The translations under genes were made by a program, and so were the position numbers. A stretch of DNA of 64,000 nt from Miscanthus floridulus (lineage: Eukaryota > Streptophyta > Magnoliopsida > Poales > Poaceae): the NCBI RefSeq assembly GCF_019320115.1, contig NC_089585.1, forward strand, positions 142,395,600 to 142,459,599, in the 5' to 3' direction. The notes under the pieces were generated by a model, which was not told the origin of the DNA, did no database searches, and saw only the letters and a list, made by a program, of their open reading frames with translations. This document shows positions 45,052-57,000 of this stretch, piece by piece (within the stretch, counting starts at the first letter, position 1; every line of letters starts with the position of its first letter).

Positions 45052-47750
45052 TCAATCTCTATCCTTTCTTTTACCAGTTATCGACTCATCCTTATTTTCT
45101 GCCAGCCTCTGCTGCACCAAGTTAGATGCCTCAGTTGGAGGAATTTCGTGGACAAATCCATTAGTTGTGGGAACTTCACCATGTTCTTTGCACGAACCTC
45201 CCCTGCCAATACAAAGCCAAATCCTACCTCTCTCATCCCCAGACTTCTCTTCCATCGGAATGTGCCAAGATCCCACTTCTGACTCCTGCAATGAAGACGA
45301 AATGAGCAACAGCAGATACTAAACTCTAGAAAATACCTGAAAATAGACTACTTACTTGAATCTCTAAAGAATAAGGGGGTGGCATCACAAGCACCGCTTT
45401 TCCTTTATTAAAGGTGTACTTTACCTGCGCAATTGTAACAGAGTTTAGCAAATAACAATTAACAGTAAAAGACAAAATCCAATGCATGGAGCAGGTTAAG
45501 AGAGAATTTATTACACTCTTTAGTTCAAACTATGTAGTAGTATTCTAAGCTTCTAGAACCAGGCTTTCTGTGTAATAACCATGCACAGAGAAGTAGCACT
45601 ATATGATTGGTTTTGCAGAGCTCACCCGATGACGTTGCTTCCACTTTGGAAAAAAGGACGACCCTAGAAGCTCGAATATGTGATCTCTCATTTCATCATT
45701 AGTCACAAGCAAACAATTTAGTTTGATTGCTGCATATAGCCAATACCTGCATGTTTGCATCTCATATAATTAGAAAAACCCAGGAGGAAACATAACAATG
45801 AAGAAAAGTGAATAATCAACAAACTATGTGATTATAGATGTTTACGATCTCTGCAGAATTACAGCATAAACAGGAAACACCTCCCAGTTTACTAGAAAAG
45901 GTGGCCGCAAGGTCTTTCCATTGTCTTTGAGAATTGAGCATAAACAGTAAGTTCAGATATACTGAAGGCTAGAAACTGAGCATTACCAGTCATCATTTGA
46001 CCCACTTGGTGAAGTATACAAAGCCCCATTTGTTCTCCAAGTCTCAATCAAATGTCTATTAGATGCATTTTCCATAAGCTTGGAAATTCGTTTATTATGT
46101 AGTATGATAAGTGGCCATTTCCCATGATATCTATCCCGTACCTCTGTTATAACGGCATCCAGCTGCTCTATATTAAGCATGAGCAGTTGAACAATAATTA
46201 GCACATATTGCTTAATTATCAACATGAACATGTCAAAATTCAGTGTAAAGTGGTGCACAGACCTGAGTCAAACTGAAACCGCCCTCTGCAAAATTTTGTT
46301 GATACAGTGCAATATTCGCACCATCGACTATAGCTTGATATTCTTTATTTGCTTCCAACCACTCCTATAACAGTCACACTCAACATGTGAGATTATGTTC
46401 ACAAATGGATATTGTTTCTAATACAGGGAGCAAACTAATAAATAAAGTTCTTTAAGCAAGGTCTCTAGCCATAGTTACAAGTTACAACAGAAGTTATAAG
46501 TGACAGCTTTGTTTAGTTACTAGGATCTAGGATCAGCTACATGAACAAGCAGTTAGAAACAATCACATTACACACTCAAAGCACACATCAGATTACCATT
46601 AGTAGTTAGCCTAAAAGATAGCAGAACACATCATCTCCCAGTCCATTTTCCCCATACTATTAATTCTCTGTGATTTAGCAAAAGAATAATCAACTATAGC
46701 TGGCAGTAAAATAACCAGAACGCCAACCTTAGCCATGGTGCCATATAAAGTTGAGAGATAAGTAATCACAGCAATGGGAGAGAGAGAGGGCACCTGAAAT
46801 CGGCTGAAATTTGTTTTAGTCTCCCTCTCGAGGGCCAAACCAGCAACAGAATCAGCAAACCTCTGTGTCTCCTCCATGTCAATGTCAATGCAAGCGAGGC
46901 GATATCTACACCCCCCACACTGATCATCAGCCCCAACTCTCACCCGCTGCACCGTCCAAGGGCCGATTCCAAGCCACCCAAGGCGGTGGCAGCCACCACC
47001 GTTGGCCACAATGGCGTCCTTCACCTGAGCGGCATTCCATTCAGACTTGCCGGCCATGGCTGCCTTGTCGCTCCTGAACCAGGCCTCCACAACTCCCACA
47101 GTCTCCTCGCTGACGCAGTCCACGATTTGCCTCAGCTTATGCATATACTCATACACCTTGTCCGCGTCCCCGGCTCTGGAGCTGACATCCAGGAGAGCGG
47201 CAAGCTCGGGCTCCTCAGGCGAGACGCCAGAGGCCGTCATGTGAGCCTCAACAGCGTAGGCCTTGGCGGCCTCCCCGGCACGCCGAAACGCCGCGAGGAC
47301 GGGGCCGTAGGAGCGGAGACGCGGGGAGAGGCCGTACTTGTCCTTCATGGTGGCCACGAGCTCGAACGCCTCGTCGGCGGCCGACGACCCGGGGTCGTCG
47401 GCGGCGGCGGTGACGCGCGCGAGGGAGGTGATGGTGGCCTCGGAGGGCGGCGCCCCGGCCTGGAGCATGTGGTCGAAGACGCGGCGCGCGTCGGCGGCGG
47501 CGGCGGGGCCGGGGAAGGAGGAGCGGTCGGCAGCGGCGAGAAGGTGCAGGAGCTGGTTGTACTGGTGAGCGGCGAGGCGGAGAGGGGCGTCGGCGTCGGC
47601 GTCGGCGTCGGAGACAGCGGCGTCGAAGGCGGCCATGGCGGCGGCCGCGTCCCCACGGCGGGTGCAGTCGGTGAGGGTGCGGCAGAGGTCTGCGTTGGGG
47701 CCCTTGGAGCCCCGCCGTGGCCGGCGGCGCGTGGTCGCCGTGGAAGCCAT
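45052..47750 (-). CDS. Protein-only RNase P (PRORP)
   Basis: Six exons on the minus strand: 47750-46794, 46364-46263, 46162-45987, 45746-45626, 45424-45356, 45285-45052, with GT-AG introns and consistent phases, 552 aa. The N-terminal half is a PPR-type helical domain. The central zinc site uses C278, C281, H483 and C500. The NYN metallonuclease domain keeps all catalytic aspartates: D333 (VDGAN), D410 and D411 (SNDDW) and D429 (TNDEM). PRORPs cleave the 5' leader from precursor tRNAs without an RNA subunit. From the chosen ATG the N-terminus is basic (TTRRRPRRGSK), NLS-like. In-frame ATGs at 47858 and 47900 would add an Arg/Ser/Pro-rich extension that could be an organellar presequence, so location is open. 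Exon 1 shows a GC-rich (GAC/GCC)n coding repeat near 47590-47615. Confidence 0.93.
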
Positions 47751-48252
47751 GGGGGTGACGGAGACGGCGACGCGGCTGCGGCGGCTGGGCGAGGGTTGAC
47801 CAAGAGCCCTAACAAACGGCGGGAATTTAGGGGCGGTTAGCGGCTGCCACTGGCCCATAAGCTGCTTCAGCCCATGGTGGAGGTGGACAGCAAGCCACAT
47901 TCCCAGTCAGGAGGATTAGTCCCGTATCGCCAGTTTAGTGTAAAGACGCCGTCCTTATAAACGAAAGAGGCCGCAGACCACTCCGCGTCACAGGATGAAG
48001 CGAGCGGGCCTTGACTAGCCCTGGAAAGTCCCCGGGCCCCTTGCGCAGCGATGCGCCCACGGAGACGTGGACGGCCCACGAGCTGGCTCTCCCTGCTTCG
48101 GTGGGGGGCTGAGACACGTGTGGAGCCCAATTCAGGGAGCCGGCTCTGGGTCATATGGCTAACTTGTCACAGTTATTCACTTGGTCCTCTTGGACTAACA
48201 GAACGGGGCTTACACTCCTGTGGCGCACCTTTTTTTTTCACCTTTTTTTGGC
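47751..48252. promoter_or_regulatory. Upstream region of the PRORP gene
   Basis: GC-rich near the start codon, with an open frame through 47900 on the minus strand. 47930-48160 carries short ORFs on the minus strand that show no domain. A promoter is expected here, but no single element is convincing. Confidence 0.35.
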
Positions 48253-48482
48253 GAGTTCCCTCTTCCCCCAATTCATATCATAACAAGGAAGTATTAAATG
48301 ATGAATACCACTTGAGCCATGTAACTCCGACAGCTGCAATGGATATGGTTTTTCCTCCTTTTTTTGTGAGTTCCCTCTTCTCCCAATTCATATCATAACA
48401 AGGAAGTATTTAATGATGAATACCACTTGAGCCATGTAACTTCGACTGCTGCAATGGATATGGTTTTTTTTCTCCTTTTTTT
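48253..48482 (+). repeat. Tandem duplication, 115-bp period
   Basis: 'gagttccctctt' starts at 48253 and again at 48368. The copies share 'aattcatatcataacaaggaagtatt' and 'gatgaataccacttgagcc', in order, and end in T-runs. Nearly identical, so recent. Confidence 0.85.
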
Positions 48483-48598
48483 TAATCAAATCCCTTGCAC
48501 TTAATAGGTAGGAAAACAAACTCCTTTGTCTCAACGTCTGAAACAATTAATAATGATCGGAAATGCTACAGGGCATCCGTCCGGACACCCTTCGTGGG

Positions 48599-49454
48599 TA
48601 AAGATGGCAACGGGTACCTGAGACCCGAAACCCGATGGTTTTTTACCCTGTTAGGGCATGGGTATGGGTCAATTTCTCTACCCATGGATTTGTTAATGGG
48701 CAAAAAGTCAGACCCAGTGGGTTTGTGGGCATGGGTCAGGGCGTGCAGTGCCCAAACCCGCAAACCCATGGGTTTTTTAAACCTGTTCCATCATAAAATA
48801 GTAGCTTAAATCATCCTACAACATCCTAAATTTCTCAATTAGATTGATCCATTTAGAGGCGCATATGACGGCTGTCCCATCCTAAACGGTTTGATAAAGG
48901 CATGCGTATGTAAACAAATCCTTTAAATTTTAGATCTTGTATTAGCAAATAATTTTATATGCTCACTAAATATATTTAGAAAATTTTCGCATAGAGAAAT
49001 ATTCAACAATGTAGAGAAACCATCTACAAATTGAAAGACAAAAAAGAACAAGCCGCTACTCTCATCTTGCTTGGAGGCCAAACTGCTTTGAGCCACCGAT
49101 CCTGTTATGGGCCGGCTTGGCCACCTGGGCCCAACTGCTGGAATGGTTTGTTCTTCAGGCTCTAGTGCTAGCGCTTCGTTGGCAGCAAGCACATTAGTCC
49201 CACCTCGCTCAGTCATGCACAGCTGAAGCTACGCGCACTCTATAAAACCAAGGCAAACACAACCATGCACTACTCAGCTGATGAAGCCTGCAGTTTGTCG
49301 GGTTCGGGCAAACCGTGGTTACCCGTTTGGGCACGGGTATGGGCGTCTATTTATATCTGTCTGCGGGTATGGGTTTTTTAACGGGTATATTTTTTCATGA
49401 CGCACTGGTATGGGTTTATAGTACCCAGCGGGTATGTGCCCGTTGCCATCTTTA
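48599..49454. mobile_element. Non-autonomous hAT element, 856 bp
   Basis: 16-bp perfect inverted ends TAAAGATGGCAACGGG (48599-48614) and the complement at 49439-49454. It is flanked by 8-bp direct repeats ttcgtggg (48591-48598) and tttgtggg (49455-49462), 7 of 8 matching. The TAA.GATGGCAACGGG end and 8-bp duplication are diagnostic of hAT. No transposase is encoded. Sub-terminal regions are rich in ACGGGTA/TGGGTAT words, which often bind hAT transposase. Confidence 0.88.
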
Positions 49455-49979
49455 TTTGTGGGATTGCATATTAGTATATCACCCCAGTAGACTTCATGCC
49501 TGCTCTTGTTTTTTTTATTATGGTATATCCGCCTGTTGGTTTTTTTCTATTATGGTATATCCGCGCAACTTCTGTCTCTTTCGCTGCGCTGGTTGGATAG
49601 GAGAAGGAGACGAGAGACCTGCTCTGCTCTACTCCATGCGTCGACGGTCACCCCGTCTACTCCTGCTCCGTCGGTTGCCCCGCCGCTTCCTGCTTCGTGG
49701 CCTGCTCCGCCGTCGACGGTCACCCCCTCCTTCTCTTGCTCCACCATGTCGCCCCGCTGCTTCCTGCTGCTGCTTCTGCTCTACGGCCCGTTTCGCCTGA
49801 CGGGTGCGAGCACCGCCGCGCCCACGGGTGGCGACTGTTCCCTCGGCCGCCAGCTAGCCAGTGAGGCCGCCTCGTAAGGAGAAGCATCGGGCCCTGGCGC
49901 GACAGCCCTTCGACCTCACCTCCTGCTACAGCTGCAGTGCCCCGATGCAGACAGCGGAGGAGGCCGCACTGAGATACGA

Positions 49980-50400
49980 TGCATGTTGCAAGCATACATT
50001 TCAAATGTTTCAGATGTTTTAGAGGTATGTTGCAAGTGTTTAATAAGGATGTTGCAAAATTAGATTAGGATGTTGTACATGTTGCAATGGGATATACATG
50101 TATGTTTCAAGTGTATGTTCCAGATGTTTTATCTGTTTCATATGTATGTTGCAAATGTTTTATTTAGATGTTGCAAAACTAGATCAGGATGTTATATATA
50201 TATGCAAGTGTTTCAGGTGTTTTTATACGTATGTTGGAAGTATTTCATCCTGATGTTTGCAATGGCTACATACGTGTTTTCAAGTTTTTTGGTGTTTTTG
50301 CAAGTGTTTCAGCTGTTTCGGATGTATGCTGCAGTGTGTTTATCTGAATGTTGCAAAAGTAGATCGAGTATTGCACATGTTGCAATACGCGTGAGAAGGG
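49980..50400 (+). repeat. Degenerate 'atgttgcaa' short repeats
   Basis: About twelve variants of 'tatgttgcaagtgttt' and 'gatgttgcaaaa.tagat' occur in this 420-bp stretch. Creates Phe/Val/Cys-rich shadow ORFs. No gene. Confidence 0.6.
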
Positions 50401-50559
50401 GAGAGGGCGCGAGTGGTCCCTGCGCGCGGTCTGGCGGCGCGGGCCCCGCGTGGGCACGTGAAATGCAGGCTCGGGCGGAGACGTGCCGGCCCGAGCGCCG
50501 CAAATGGAGTGCGGCGCGGGCGTGCGTCTGGACGTCCGGACGCTAGCACTGTCGATTAA

Positions 50560-51520
50560 TGATTAATAGTACTTGAGATAGTGCACGAGTGAGCACAGGT
50601 TTTCACTTGAAGAAGAAATCATAACTAAGCTAAATTGAAGAACAAGGGAAAACATAACCTATGTTATTAGGAGACTGTTCCCCTATAATGCAAAGCACCA
50701 GCATCTGATTAACTGGCAAACAAAATCGACTGTAATTTTGATCAATGTGTAAATCGTTAAAGCATGATAGTTGAGACAGTTGTGATAAAACTGAACTTCT
50801 GTGTTTGAAGAAAACATATACTTTAACATATGTACGATTATTATTTATATATATTATTCCCATGATATAAGCGCGTCGTGCGTGTGACGGTGCTCGCTGC
50901 ATCGATGGCTATGTGCTTAATTAATAGGCCCTGGCAGAGGCGAGCATGAAGATACTCGTACCCCGCCTGCGCCGGGGTCATCGGGCTCTCACCCGCGCCA
51001 GGATGGCCAGAGCACAGCGCCCGCGATGGGAGGAGCCGAGGAGGGAGGTGCCGGAGTCGCCCCGAGCGGGTTCGTGAAGATTCGCGGCCGTCCGGGTTTG
51101 ACGGGTGAGAGACCCGTTACGCTCTCGATTGGACGGTCCTTATCGCGAGCTGCCTTAATCTGACGGTTAACAGGCTAACGGGCGACGTGGCCCTATCGGG
51201 CGCCCGCAATTTGGTAGTAGGATTCGAGATGATGTAAAAATACCGGCAGTTATACGCCATAAATATCAATAATTTCTTGTATGTATTTGTTTAAAGTTGA
51301 AAATGGGAGGAGGAGGGGGATACATCAGTAAATGTATGAATAGAATTCGCAAAAGGATAAATGTATTAATAGGCTAGGCCTTCAGGCTTGGCCAAGGACG
51401 AATCTGGTCGGGGTCAGCAGATCCCGACGACTTGCTATATATCTGTATTTTTTCACCAGCCTTACCTTAGTAAAAAATATGTTGACCCCGATAGCCCAGC
51501 GTAGCGGCAACCCAATAAGG
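50560..51520. other. No gene seen
   Basis: 50560-50900 is AT-rich and 50930-51200 is GC-rich, with short ORFs on either strand and no domain. 51400-51520 carries a partial repeat-like text. Nothing further could be supported. Confidence 0.35.
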
Positions 51521-51525
51521 TGCTC

Positions 51526-51828
51526 TTAGCTGTTTGGATCTATTAGCTCTAAAAATTAGTCGGCTAATAGCTAACAGTTGCTAATTTTTAAGCTAGTTAA
51601 CTTTTAGCTAGGGTTGTTCGGACTGCTAATAATAGGTGATTGGATGTGAGTTGAAAATACATATGAACTATTAGCACCTATTAGGAACTCCAAACCTGCT
51701 AATGGAATTAATAGTTATAACAGCCCTCTAACTAATAATTAGCAGGTTTATTAGTAGGTCTATTTGATCCACTAGTACTAATTTTAGCTACTAATTTTTA
51801 ATGCTAATAGATTCAAATGGACCCTAAG
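51526..51828. mobile_element. MITE with long imperfect inverted ends, about 300 bp
   Basis: Left end 'gctgtttggatctattagc' then 'taaaaattagt'; right end, read in reverse complement, 'gggtccatttgaatctattagc' then 'attaaaaattagt'. Both halves are rich in 'ctaata' and 'attagc' words. The target duplication is not clear. Confidence 0.6.
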
Positions 51829-52310
51829 TTTAACAGGCAGCCAGTTTGTAAGCATGGAAGGCTTATGCAGGAGTCCACAGAGCCAATGTCGCAAGGGAGA
51901 AGGCCAAAGGTTCTAATCGGTGCCGGTGGCTTGACGCAGAAACATTCGATGATTCTTCTTCCTCCGTCCGACCTTCCAACTTCTGTGTCGGCGTGTCAGC
52001 GATAGTGAGTCACAGTCAGGGCCGTTGATGGCATGAGCGAGGTGAGCGACCGCACAGGACCCGAAAAAATAGAGGGCCCCAAATTTACACTACATGGCTC
52101 ATAGCAGTTCAGATTTTGAGTATTTAGTCTAGGTGTTCAGCACTTCTCTGTTAGTTTCTCGTTTATAGCCCACAAATTATGACGTAATTCTGTTTAGTTG
52201 CCTGCTACAACAATTGAAACGTAGCAACTTGCAATCGCTTCTACGTGACTCCGTATCTCCGTTCCCCCGTCGGCCATGCCGTAGTGATCTCATTTTCTAA
52301 TTCCACTAGA
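51829..52310. other. No gene seen; transposon-like remnant
   Basis: 52015-52100 contains 'gtcagggccgttgatggcat' and 'agagggccccaaattt', words found at ends of degraded grass DNA transposons. A related gtcagggccg word occurs at 60494. No coding evidence. Confidence 0.4.
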
Positions 52311-52680
52311 GATGCCTTTCACGAATCTCCCGTGGGGAAGGCTTAAGAACCCCTCACAATCCACCGGTTGAGGCCAAGAACAATCACCAACTCATGCTCT
52401 TCACCCGCTGCTGCTCCAAGCCGTCTCGGTGACGGTAATCACCAAGAATAATAGATGAATCCGCAGCAACTCGATTACTAGTGCCACTAGATGCTCAATC
52501 ACTAGGCAAATGCACTAGAATCACTCCCAATCTTACTTAGGATCAAGCAATATGCAAGAGATGAGAGGGAGGTGGTTGGCTTAGCTCAAGAGGATGTGAG
52601 TACGTCAAAGTGCCAAGAGAGCCTCCCCTAAGCCAGCCAACAAGCTTAAATAGCCAGTCCTCACAAGCCTAACACTTCAG
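52310..52680 (+). repeat. Fragment of the solo-LTR family
   Basis: It matches 14890-15260 in order: 'cccctcacaatc', 'gaacaatcac', 'ccaagaataata'/'ccaagagcaacaa', 'ctagatgc', 'gatgagaggg'/'gatgagtggg', 'gccaagagag' and 'agccagcca..aagcttaaatag'. It is cut on the right by a LINE fragment. Confidence 0.7.
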
Positions 52681-53406
52681 TGCAGAATGTTTTCCGTTCG
52701 GGTTTTGAACTGTGTTTGCGCCCTAGACTCACTAATGCTGCTAGTTCCCAGCTAGCAAGTCTTCTTCTTTGTGTACAGCAGGTCACACTGGATGAGGCTC
52801 CGGACCAGAGGCTTATGAAGCTGACTGGAAAGCAGTACACCTCGAGGGATGCCTACCGGGCCCTGGATAGCCAGGATCACCAAGATGTCCATGCCCAGCG
52901 TATCTGGAGTTCACGCGTCCCAAACAAGGTCAAAATCTTCTCCTGGCTATACTTCAAACTTCAAAGATCCACTAAGCACTCGGACCAACCTCTTCGCCAA
53001 ACACGATGACCGATGTGAGCGCTGCACTGGCCATGTTGAGGACAGACATCATGTTTTCTTCGATTGCCCAACAAGTTCTGGAGTCTGGAGCAGGCTCCAT
53101 ATTGCCTCAGTCACAGAACTGTCGGACGTTGATGTCTGGAATGCTACGGTACCTGCAAATTTGGATGCCAAACTTTGGCCTTTTATCTTACAAACCATTC
53201 TCTGGAGGCTTTGGGACGCCAGGAATGGAAAAAAATTTAGAGCTGAATCTCCAACTAGTCGTTCTATCATTTCAAAAGTGTGTGGTGACCATGTAATCTG
53301 GCGGCATCGCCTTAGAAATGATCGGGATGTAACTAGCCTAAATGCGTGGCGCTGCTATCCACTTTCTTGTAACACTACTGCTTCCTCTCCCTCAGCAGAG
53401 TTTTGA
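52680..53406 (+). pseudogene. LINE ORF2 C-terminal fragment (zf-RVT)
   Basis: Two plus-strand frames together give a LINE-type tail. IWSSRVPNKVKIFSWL (about 52895-52945) is the start of the zinc-binding RT-associated region. After a frameshift near 52965 it continues NLFAKHDDRCERC...EDRHHVFFDCP (Cys-Cys-His-Cys), then a Trp-rich ILWRLWDARNGKKF C-terminal helix, ending at 53406. RT and endonuclease are missing, as in a 5'-truncated insertion. Confidence 0.8.
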
Positions 53407-54069
53407 AATGAAATTTGGTGGCTTAAAAAAACTACTTGCTCCGTCGAAGGAGCTGTGATAGAGGTTGGGTTGTACTCACATCGAACGTCGTAGCCCGCCG
53501 CAACTCCCGAAGAAGGCCCGGATGCGAGCTGAAGGATCCCAATCACGTCGGGGCAAAGAGAGTTTGGTTGGATGGATCACTGTACGTTTTTTTTTGTGTG
53601 TGGATGTTGTTGATCAAAATTAACACGAGAGCGGTACGTACGTGTTATTACGTATAAAAGTAACCCGTCCGGCTGCACAAACATGCATGCGCTAACTGAG
53701 ATTATAGAGGGCGGTTGCATTCCTGTCCGTCAGTTTTAATTTTTTTCGTTCCGAACGAATATATTACCGGTCCTCTGCAGTTGCAGTTGCACCAGGCGCT
53801 TGCTTGCTTGCTTATTCATTGGCTCCGATCCTCAGCCATGAATGAAGGAAATAATTTAAAACCTGCAGGCTGGTTAAAATCATTGGCTAATACTATATAC
53901 GCGCGCCAATGACCTTTTTTTTTTATTTCAGGCCAAGCCATGCATGCATTTAATTTCTCCAGTTTTCGTGTGTGAATAATATATAATATATAGCTATGAC
54001 TAAGAATCAGTATCAGCCAAACTAATTAGGCTTAAGCAAGATGGACTGCCTCTCTGCTGTGTGCAACGA
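53407..54069. other. No gene seen
   Basis: Left part is probably LINE 3' untranslated text; no poly-A tail is obvious. T-runs at 53588-53596 and 53915-53924. Borders the tandem array. Confidence 0.4.
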
Positions 54070-57000
54070 CGACGTCTCAATCCCTTCCCTTCCGCTCGAA
54101 TGTGTCGTTTGCTTGTACTGTGTGTTCATTCAACACAAACACAAGAAACCTGACCTGATGACGCCTCCAGTCCAGTTGTCCTCTCCTCTTCCTCCTCCTC
54201 TCCCACTACGTACCCCTAGCTGTTGCCTGTTGCACAGGCCTGCCAAGCCAGCAGCAGTACTATACGCGTGATGGGATGGGGCCCTCGAAACAACAGAAAA
54301 GATGGCTTCGCTCGCCAAAGGCTGGATGGATCTCTTCTTCTCGTCTCGTGTGTAAAAGTAGTAGCAGTAGTCTCACCTGCTCCGCTCCCCAAACCCCTTG
54401 CCCAAGCCCAAAACCCCAAAAAGCAGTCGACTCGCATTTGGCTTGCCTGGGGGCACTAGTCTGTTGCCCGCGGCGGCCGTTACGTGACCTTGCTTCCATC
54501 GATTTCAATTTCCTTATTCTTCCTTTCCGATCCGGGCGTCGTCTGCTTGTGCTGTATGTTCCTTCAACACAAACACAGGAAACATGACCTGATGACGCCT
54601 CCAGTCCAGTTGTCCTCTCCTCCTCCTCCTCCTCCTCCTCTCCCACTACATACCCCTAGCTGTTGCCTGTTGCGCAGGCAGGCGACCGAGGCCGGCCGGC
54701 CTGCCAAGCCAGCAGCAGCAGAGCAGCAGTACTATGCGCGCGATGGGATGGGGCCCTCGAAACAACAGAAAAAGATGGCTTTGCTCAACAATGGCCGGAT
54801 GGATCTCTTCTTCTCGTCTCGTGTGTAAAAGTAGTAGTAGTAGTCTCACCTGCTCTGCTCCCCAAACCCTTTGCCCAAGCCCAAAACCCCCAAAAGCAGT
54901 CGACTCGCATTTGGCTTGCCTGGGCACTAGTCTGGTGCCCGCGGCGGCCGGTACGTGACCTTGCTTCCATCGATTTCAATTTCCTCATTTTTCCTTTCCG
55001 ATCTGGCCGTCGTCTGCTTGTGCTGTGTGTTCATTCAACACAAACACAAGAAACCTGACCAGATAATGCCTCCAGTCCAGTTGTCCTCTCCTCCTCCTCC
55101 TCCTCCTCCTCCTCCTCTCTCGCTACATACCCCTAGCTGTTGCCTGTTGCGCAGGCAGGCAACCGGGGCCGGTCGGCCAGCCAAGATAGCCGCAGCAGAG
55201 CAGCAGTACTATGCACGCAATGGGATGGGGCCCTCGAAACAACAGAAAAAGATGGCTTCGCTCGCCAATGGCCGGATGGATCTCTTCTTCTCATCTCGTG
55301 TGTAAAAGTAGTAGTAGTAGTCTTACCTGCTCCGCTCCCCAGACCCCTTGCCCAAGCCCAAAACCCCAAAAAGTAGTCGACTCGCATTTGGCTTGCCTGG
55401 GGGCACTAGTCTGGTGCCCGCGGCGGCCGGTACGTGACCTTGTTTCCATCGATTTCAATTTCTTTATTCTTCCTTTCCGATCCGGGCGTCGTCTGCTTGT
55501 GTTGTGTGTTCATTCAACACAAACACAAGAAACCTGACCTGATAATGCCTCCAGTCCAGTTGTCCTCTCCTCCTCCTCCTCTCTCACTACATACCCCTAG
55601 CTGTTGCCTGTTGCGCAGGCAGGCGACCGGGGCCGGTCGGCCAGCCAAGACAGCCGCAGCAGAGCAGCAGTACTATGCACGCGATGGGATGGGGCCCTCG
55701 AAACAACAGAAAAAGATGGCTTCGCTCGCCAATGGCCGGATGGATCTGTTCTTCTCATCTCGTGTGTAAAAGTAGTAGTAGTAGTCTTACCTGCTCCGCT
55801 CCCCAGACCCCTTGCCCAAGCCCAAAACCCCAAAAAGTAGTCGACTCGCATTTGGCTTGCCTGGGGGCACTAGTCTGGTGCCCGCGGCGGCCGGTACGTG
55901 ACCTTGTTTCCATCGATTTCAATTTCTTTATTCTTCCTTTCCGATTCGGCCGTCGTCTGCTTGTGTTGTGTGTTCATTCAACACAAACACAAGAAACCTG
56001 ACCTGATGACGCCTCCAGTCTAGTTGTCCTCTCCTCCTCCTCCTCCTCTCCCACTACATACCCTTAGCTGTTGCATGTTGCGCAAGCAGGCGACCGGGGC
56101 CGGCCGGCCTACCAAGCCAGCAACAGCAGAGCAGCAGTACTATGTGCGCGATGGGATGGGGCCCTCGAAACAACAGAAAAAGATGGCTTTGCTCGTCAAT
56201 GGCCGGATGGATCTCTTCTTCTCGTCTCATGTGTAAAAGTAGTAGTAGTCTCACCTGCTCCGCTCCCCAAACCCCTTGCCCAAGCCCAAAACCCCCAAAA
56301 GCAGTCTACTCGCATTTGGCTTGCCTAGGGGCACTAGTTTGGTGCCCGCGGCGGCCGGTACGTGACCTTGCTTCCATCGATTTCAATTTCCTTATTCTTC
56401 CTTTCCGATCCGGCCATCGTCTGCTTGTGCTGTGTGTTCAGTCAACACAAACACAAGAAACCTGACCTGATGACGCCTCCAGTCCAGTTGTCCTCTCCTC
56501 CTCCTCCTCCTCCTCCTCCCACTACATACCCCTAGCTATTGCATGTTGCGCAGGCAGGCGACCGGGGCCGGTCGGCCTGCCAAGCCAGCAAAAGTAGAGC
56601 AACAGTACTATGTGCGCGATGGGATGGGGCCCTCAAAACAACAGAAAAAGATGGCTTCGCTCGCCAATGGTCGGATGGATCTCTTCTTCTCGTCTCGTGT
56701 GTAAAAGTAGTAGTAGTAGTCTCACCTGCTCCGCTCCCCAAACCCCTTGCCCAAGCCCAAAACCCCAAAAAGCAGTCGACTCGCATTTGGCTTGCCTAGG
56801 GGCACCAGTCTGGTGCCCGCAGCAGCCGGTACATGACCTTGCTTCCATCGATTTCAATATCCTTATTCTTCGTTTCCGATCCGGCCGTCGTCTGCTTGTG
56901 CTATGTGTTCCTTCAACACAAAAACAAGAAACCTGACCTGATGACGCCTCCAGTCTAGTTGTCCTCTCCTCCTCCTCCTCCTCTCCCACTACATACCCTT

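Larger units (their letters stand above)
48560..50560. mobile_element. Possible larger DNA transposon hosting the hAT
   Basis: Left of the hAT is 'atgctacagggcatccgtccggacaccc'-like text (48563-48590) and far right is 'gacgtccggacgctagcac' (50530-50550), roughly inverse to each other. Between 49985 and 50400, short words such as atgttgcaa, gtttcagatgt and caagtgttt recur about every 30 bp. This ladder plus a GC-rich tail is familiar from an abundant grass DNA transposon. Superfamily and exact ends are not established. Confidence 0.4.

Noticed and set aside
46986..47840. 284-codon plus-strand ORF
   Set aside because: Antisense shadow of PRORP exon 1; Gly/Val-rich with no domain.
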